A stretch of DNA of 64,000 bases, from contig NC_052399.1 of the NCBI RefSeq assembly GCF_009389715.1, positions 20,326,545 through 20,390,544 of the forward strand, in the 5' to 3' direction. Positions within the stretch are counted from its first letter, which is position 1. Each line of letters begins with the position of its first letter. The translations under genes and the position numbers were made by a program. The notes under the pieces are model-generated. The model worked only from the letters and a program-made list of their open reading frames with translations. It had not been told where the DNA came from and made no database searches. Below are positions 60,115-64,000 of the stretch, piece by piece. Origin of the DNA: Phoenix dactylifera. Its lineage: Eukaryota > Streptophyta > Magnoliopsida > Arecales > Arecaceae.

Positions 60115-61560
60115 ATGGAGACCGCCAGGCCGGCGCCATCTAACTTTGGGTCACTGGCCAAGACCGTTACAAAGATCCTCCGCCTCCGGCGGGCCGCCAC
60201 CGGCTCCGGCGGAGGCGGCGGCGTTGGTGTCGCCTCTGACAAATATAAGCCAATCATGGAGAAGCTCAAGCTCTCAGGAAACCTCACAGAGTACTCCACC
60301 ATGCTCTCCGAGCCTCACAAAGACGAGGATGGGAAGCAGCAGCAGGAGCACTCGCAGAAGCTCTCCTCCAAGGATAAAGAGGCCATGGAGTCCCTTCTTG
60401 CGAACCTCTTCGCCAGCATCTCCGCCATCAAGGCGGCCTACGCTCAGCTCCAGGTGGCCCAGTCACCCTACGACCCCGACTCCATCCAGTCCGCCGACAA
60501 GTCCGTGGTCTCCGAGCTCAAGCACCTCTCCGTCCTCAAGCAGTGCTACCTCAAGAACCAGCTCCAATCCCACGCTCCCCCGGCCTCCCAGTCGGCCCTG
60601 GAGGCCCAAATCCAGGAGCATCGTAGCCTCCTCAGGACATACCAGATCACCACCAAGAAGCTCGAAGCCGAGATTCAGCTCAAGGACTCCGAGATTCTCT
60701 CCCTCCAAGCCGAGCTCCTGTCCTCCGAGAAGCAGAACCGAGCCCTCGACGCGAGGCTCCACCCGGGCCGCTCCCTCGCCGCCCTTGATGATCTCCACCT
60801 CTCCGGCTTGAACCCCACCCATTTCCTCACCGCGCTGCGGTACGCCGTGAAATCGATCCGGTCCTTTGTCCAGCTGATGGTCAGGGAGATGGAATCGGCC
60901 GGGTGGGACCTCGACGCCGCGGCCGGGTCCATCCAGCCTGACGTGCTCCGCCGGAAGCCTCGCCACCGGATCTTCGCCTTCGAATCCTTCGTCTGCCAGA
61001 AGATGTTCTCCGACTTCCACCGCCGTGACTTCAATCTTAGCTCCTCGGCAGACCGGTCCGCCTGGGACCAGCGCCGGTTCTTTAAAGAGTTCACCGACCT
61101 CCAATTTGTGAGTTTAAAACAGGCTTTCGATGGGAAAGGCCAGAAGTCGGCGTTGGGAAAGTTCTTGAGGGCCAAGTATTTGGCCCTGGTCCACCCGAAG
61201 ATGGAGGCGTCCTTCTTTGGTGATCTAGATCAGAGGGCGCTGGTGAGCTCGGGGCGGGGGTTCCCGGAGTCGGCTTTCTTTGCCGGCTTCGCGGAGATGG
61301 CGAGGCGCGTGTGGCTCCTACACTGCCTCTTCTTCTCGTTCGGGCCGGAGGAGGAGGGGTCCATCTTCCAGGCCCGCCGTGGTACCCGGTTTTCGGAGGT
61401 GTACATGGAGAGCATCGCGGAGGACGACGACGACGACGACGACACGGCCGGTGTGAGGCCCCCCGCCGTGGGGTTCACGGTGGTCCCCGGGTTCCGGGTG
61501 GGGAAGACGCTGATACAGTGCAAGGTCTATCTCTCGTCTAGGGTGGGCGGGCGGTCATGA
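60115..61560 (+). CDS. DUF641 protein, GIL1/IRKI family
   Basis: Intronless gene of 481 codons. The start at 60115 gives METARPAPSNFGSLAKTVTK, the usual family N-terminus. DUF641 follows at about residues 45-160 (KYKPIMEKLKLSGNL, LSSKDKEAMESLLANLFASI, SAIKAAYAQLQVAQSPYD). A predicted coiled coil runs at about 160-220 (EAQIQEHRSLLRTYQITTKK, then LEAEIQLKDSEIL). The C-terminal conserved half includes FVQLMVREMESAGWDLDAAA, HRIFAFESFVCQKMF and VGFTVVPGFRVGKTLIQCKV. A run of seven Asp lies at about 437-443. GIL1 is needed for light-induced loss of gravitropic growth in Arabidopsis, and related proteins have been linked to receptor kinases; the role of this member is unknown. Strong GC3 bias fits monocot intronless genes. 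No lesion is seen. Confidence 0.92.
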   Translation: METARPAPSNFGSLAKTVTKILRLRRAATGSGGGGGVGVASDKYKPIMEKLKLSGNLTEYSTMLSEPHKDEDGKQQQEHSQKLSSKDKEAMESLLANLFASISAIKAAYAQLQVAQSPYDPDSIQSADKSVVSELKHLSVLKQCYLKNQLQSHAPPASQSALEAQIQEHRSLLRTYQITTKKLEAEIQLKDSEILSLQAELLSSEKQNRALDARLHPGRSLAALDDLHLSGLNPTHFLTALRYAVKSIRSFVQLMVREMESAGWDLDAAAGSIQPDVLRRKPRHRIFAFESFVCQKMFSDFHRRDFNLSSSADRSAWDQRRFFKEFTDLQFVSLKQAFDGKGQKSALGKFLRAKYLALVHPKMEASFFGDLDQRALVSSGRGFPESAFFAGFAEMARRVWLLHCLFFSFGPEEEGSIFQARRGTRFSEVYMESIAEDDDDDDDTAGVRPPAVGFTVVPGFRVGKTLIQCKVYLSSRVGGRS

Positions 61561-61938
61561 TTCTTCTCTGAGATATCCATCGGACGGCGGTGGAGGTATC
61601 CAAGCCTAGTCTGGACTCTAAGGTCGTGATGTCATCAGGAGTTTTGCCATTTGGGCCCCGCGGTCCTTTTGTCCTGTTGAGGAGCGTGGGGCGGTAACGC
61701 GTGAGGGTGGTAAGGTGGCTGACAGATCTGATGGGAAGTGGCGCAGGGGTTCTTTAAACGTCCATGTATATATATGGTAGTGTTTATTGTTTTTCAGAAT
61801 TTTAAATGAGTATTTATTAGAGATATCTGGAAGGTAGATAGCGTCAGATGGTATACTGATTTACGTTATGTTGTGGTAATATGCTCAGTGAGTATGAAAC
61901 TTGGGGGGTGTTTGTCTTGTGGGGGGATTAATTAGAAG

Positions 61939-62950
61939 CAGGGCCGGCCCGAGCCTTAGGCGACTGAGGCGGTCGCCTAAGGCCCCGGGCCAAAGGAAGG
62001 CCCCCGGAAGGTGAAGAGAGAGAGAGAGAGGGAGGAAGGGAGGGAGGGACCGTGACCAAAAGGAAGCAAAGGCCCCATATAAAACGGGATGAGCTGGCTA
62101 CGAGTCTTCCCCCTTGATGGAAGGGAGGTGGAGAGTTTCTTGGCCTGCAGAGGGGAAATTTAGGAAGTTGGGAACGGTAGTTTTGTTTTGGATGGAGAGA
62201 GAGAGAGAGAGAGAGGAGGGATTTGGTTGGCTTGATACACGCCTGAAGCCACTCTTACCTTTCATCCCTTCTCTTGTTTGGTTTTGGTCTTGGTTTTCCT
62301 TCCCTCACATTACTCCTGATCCAGCTGGGCCATCAGGAAGAAAGGGGGATTGGAAATGGACTTCTTGGAGGGTGGAGATTCTTTTAATTTTCTCCTCTCG
62401 GTTTCTTCTCCCCTCTTGGGTGGTAGAGAGAGAAGGAGGGAGGGGGTTGAATGGCTGCTGTGCTGTGATGTTGCGGTTGCTGCTTGGGTACTCACTTGAA
62501 GGGGAGATGGAGGGATGGGACTTTTATTAATTAGATGGAGTCAATTTTCCATAATGCCCCTACTTTCTCTTATAGAGAAGCTCCTGGAGAAATTCTTTTC
62601 TTTACCATGACCATGAAGTGCCATGGGATGACCTTTTCCTATTCCGCTCTTGCTTGACATGATAAACAAAATTGCCAAGCATTATCTCAGTTATTTAATC
62701 AGTTTTATGGCCCTTCTTTTAGGATAATTACTTTTCTGCATTTCCATTCAAAAATAATATTAAATTAAAAAGATTTCTGGCCTATCTTTGTTAGATTCAT
62801 GTACCTTTGTTGAAATAGTGTACTTGATAGCTATCCATTTTCATATCATTTTTTTAATATTTTATATTTATTAAAAAAATTTATTATTAAAAAAAAAGGC
62901 CTCATTCATTGGATTCGCCTTAGGCCCCCAAATGTATTGGGCCGCCCCTG
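61939..62950. mobile_element. hAT-type non-autonomous element, 1.0 kb
   Basis: The left end CAGGGCCGGCCCGAGCCTTA and the right end (reverse complement CAGGGGCGGCCCAATACATT) are imperfect inverted repeats; CGCCTAAGGC words lie just inside both. The 8-bp duplication ATTAGAAG flanks it exactly (61931-61938 and 62951-62958). The body holds (GA)n tracts (about 62015-62035 and 62194-62214) and an AT-rich right part. No transposase is encoded; the open frame at 62114-62530 has no domain. It lies 380 bp after the DUF641 stop codon. Confidence 0.9.
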
Positions 62951-62958
62951 ATTAGAAG

Positions 62959-64000
62959 AATAATAATGGAGGTTGGTCTTGGGGGGTGATTAGAATAGAA
63001 TTATTTGGTGGGAGGTGGAACGAATGGGCGCCAAAGAAAATGGGATTCTCTGGATGTCGACATCCTAGAATGGTTGGTTTTTTGCTGCCTTTTTTATGCT
63101 CCGTGGCTGTCCCGGAGGAGACCGTTTTGTTGTCGTTGTGTCCCGGTTGGGCTGATGCGTTCTCTATTGTTAATTTTGGTTATTGGTCTTGAGATAGACG
63201 GAGTTTATTTCACCGCTACAATGGCTGGATTGTGCTGAGGATGAATGCAGGACAACCCGGCTCTGTAGTTCAAGACTCCAACCCCATGGTTCCAGTTAAA
63301 TTTATTATTTATTACTAGCACGCTGGACCTGGTTAGCTTACGTGACTGCGTTCCGAATTGATCCACAGAAGAATGCTGGGTTTTTTCACCCAAATCAGGG
63401 TACTCAAATCAAATTGGTGATTAATGGTGGTAAGAGCTTTCTGTATTAGCCTTTTTCCTATGAACTCTCTACTACTCTGTTGATGCTTTCCGTTGCTTAC
63501 GTACTTGTGTGGTGTTGATTTTCCGTTTACAGCACCAACTTCTCTCATCGGCTATTACAAATTCATGTAAAACAAGTCCTTGTGTCTCAGATCTGTGCTT
63601 GACGGCGACCTGTCTCAGATATCAGACCAGGCTTCTCTTTATAGTTTTGATTCTCCGGTGGTGGTAGCGCGTCCACGTCTTAACCAAACAAGCTAGTTTA
63701 TTGGAGATGATAGCTTTGTTTTACCGAGTTAAACTTTTAAAATAGATGATGAACTCGAGTTAGCTTTTCAGCTTAGAATTGATGGAAAGAAGAAAATATT
63801 TGGAAAGTTTTAATTGATTTCTTCCCATGGAACAGGTCACTTTCATTTGTGTTGTACGACTCTTAAGGGGAGAGACAATTGTTCTGGCATGGGCTTGACA
63901 CGTGAATCAAGGTGCTTGTAACGAGCTAGTGTTCCCCAAAGCATGACAGGCCTGAAAGCAACGTCAATGAAAAAGATAGCAAGCAACCATGTCCAAAGCC
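62959..64000. other. Intergenic to window end
   Basis: No recognisable gene, element end or RNA gene was seen. Confidence 0.5.

Noticed and set aside
60463..61175. Minus-strand ORFs opposite the DUF641 gene
   Set aside because: They are shadows of a GC-rich coding region; the plus strand has clear family sequence.

Overview
This is a plant nuclear chromosome window. The genes have GT-AG introns, several of them 2-4 kb long. The gaps hold MULE, hAT, Tourist-like, SINE, TRIM, LINE and gypsy remnants. The encoded proteins (a SHAGGY/GSK3 kinase, a PUB17-type U-box ligase, an NHL protein and a DUF641 protein) are land-plant families. Gene structure and GC-rich 5' ends suggest a commelinid monocot, possibly a palm; that placement is inference.

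Layout: (1) 80-2425 (+), the decayed 3' part of an aspartate aminotransferase gene that starts left of the window. (2) 3905-15518 (-), a complete 12-exon BIN2-type GSK3 kinase gene of 378 codons. (3) 16058-23005, a 6.95 kb Mutator-like element (MULE) with near-perfect outer ends and a perfect 9-bp target duplication. It sits 531 bp upstream of the kinase start codon. It carries a plant-mobile-domain (PMD, MAIN/MAIL1-like) gene on +, a MULE transposase gene on - with a truncated OTU-peptidase tail, and, between their 3' ends, fragments that look copied from an AGO4-clade ARGONAUTE gene and a DRM-type DNA methyltransferase gene. Both of those host families act in RNA-directed DNA methylation. 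Long inverted arrays of a palindromic repeat lie inside each end. (4) 23.7-30.4 kb, gypsy and LINE debris. (5) 31682-33886 (-), an intronless PUB17-like U-box/ARM E3 ligase gene. (6) 35-40 kb, a 963-bp hAT-type element built of GACCC motifs, a Tourist-like MITE, a long (TA)n tract and a 1.5 kb terminal-inverted-repeat element with a GC-rich core. (7) 41512-47666 (-), a 7-exon NHL-repeat protein gene with a signal peptide and one membrane segment. (8) 48-59 kb, gene-free, with a tRNA-type SINE, a reverse TRIM copy and a three-LTR tandem TRIM. (9) 60115-61560 (+), an intronless DUF641/GIL1-family gene, followed by a 1.0 kb hAT-type element at 61939-62950.

The most interesting object is the MULE. 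Its PMD gene, its AGO4-like piece and its DRM-like piece all relate to pathways that silence transposons. This suggests, without proving it, that the element has gathered sequence that could interfere with host silencing. Exon boundaries were read by eye from reading frame, GT-AG sites and remembered family sequence; no alignment was run.
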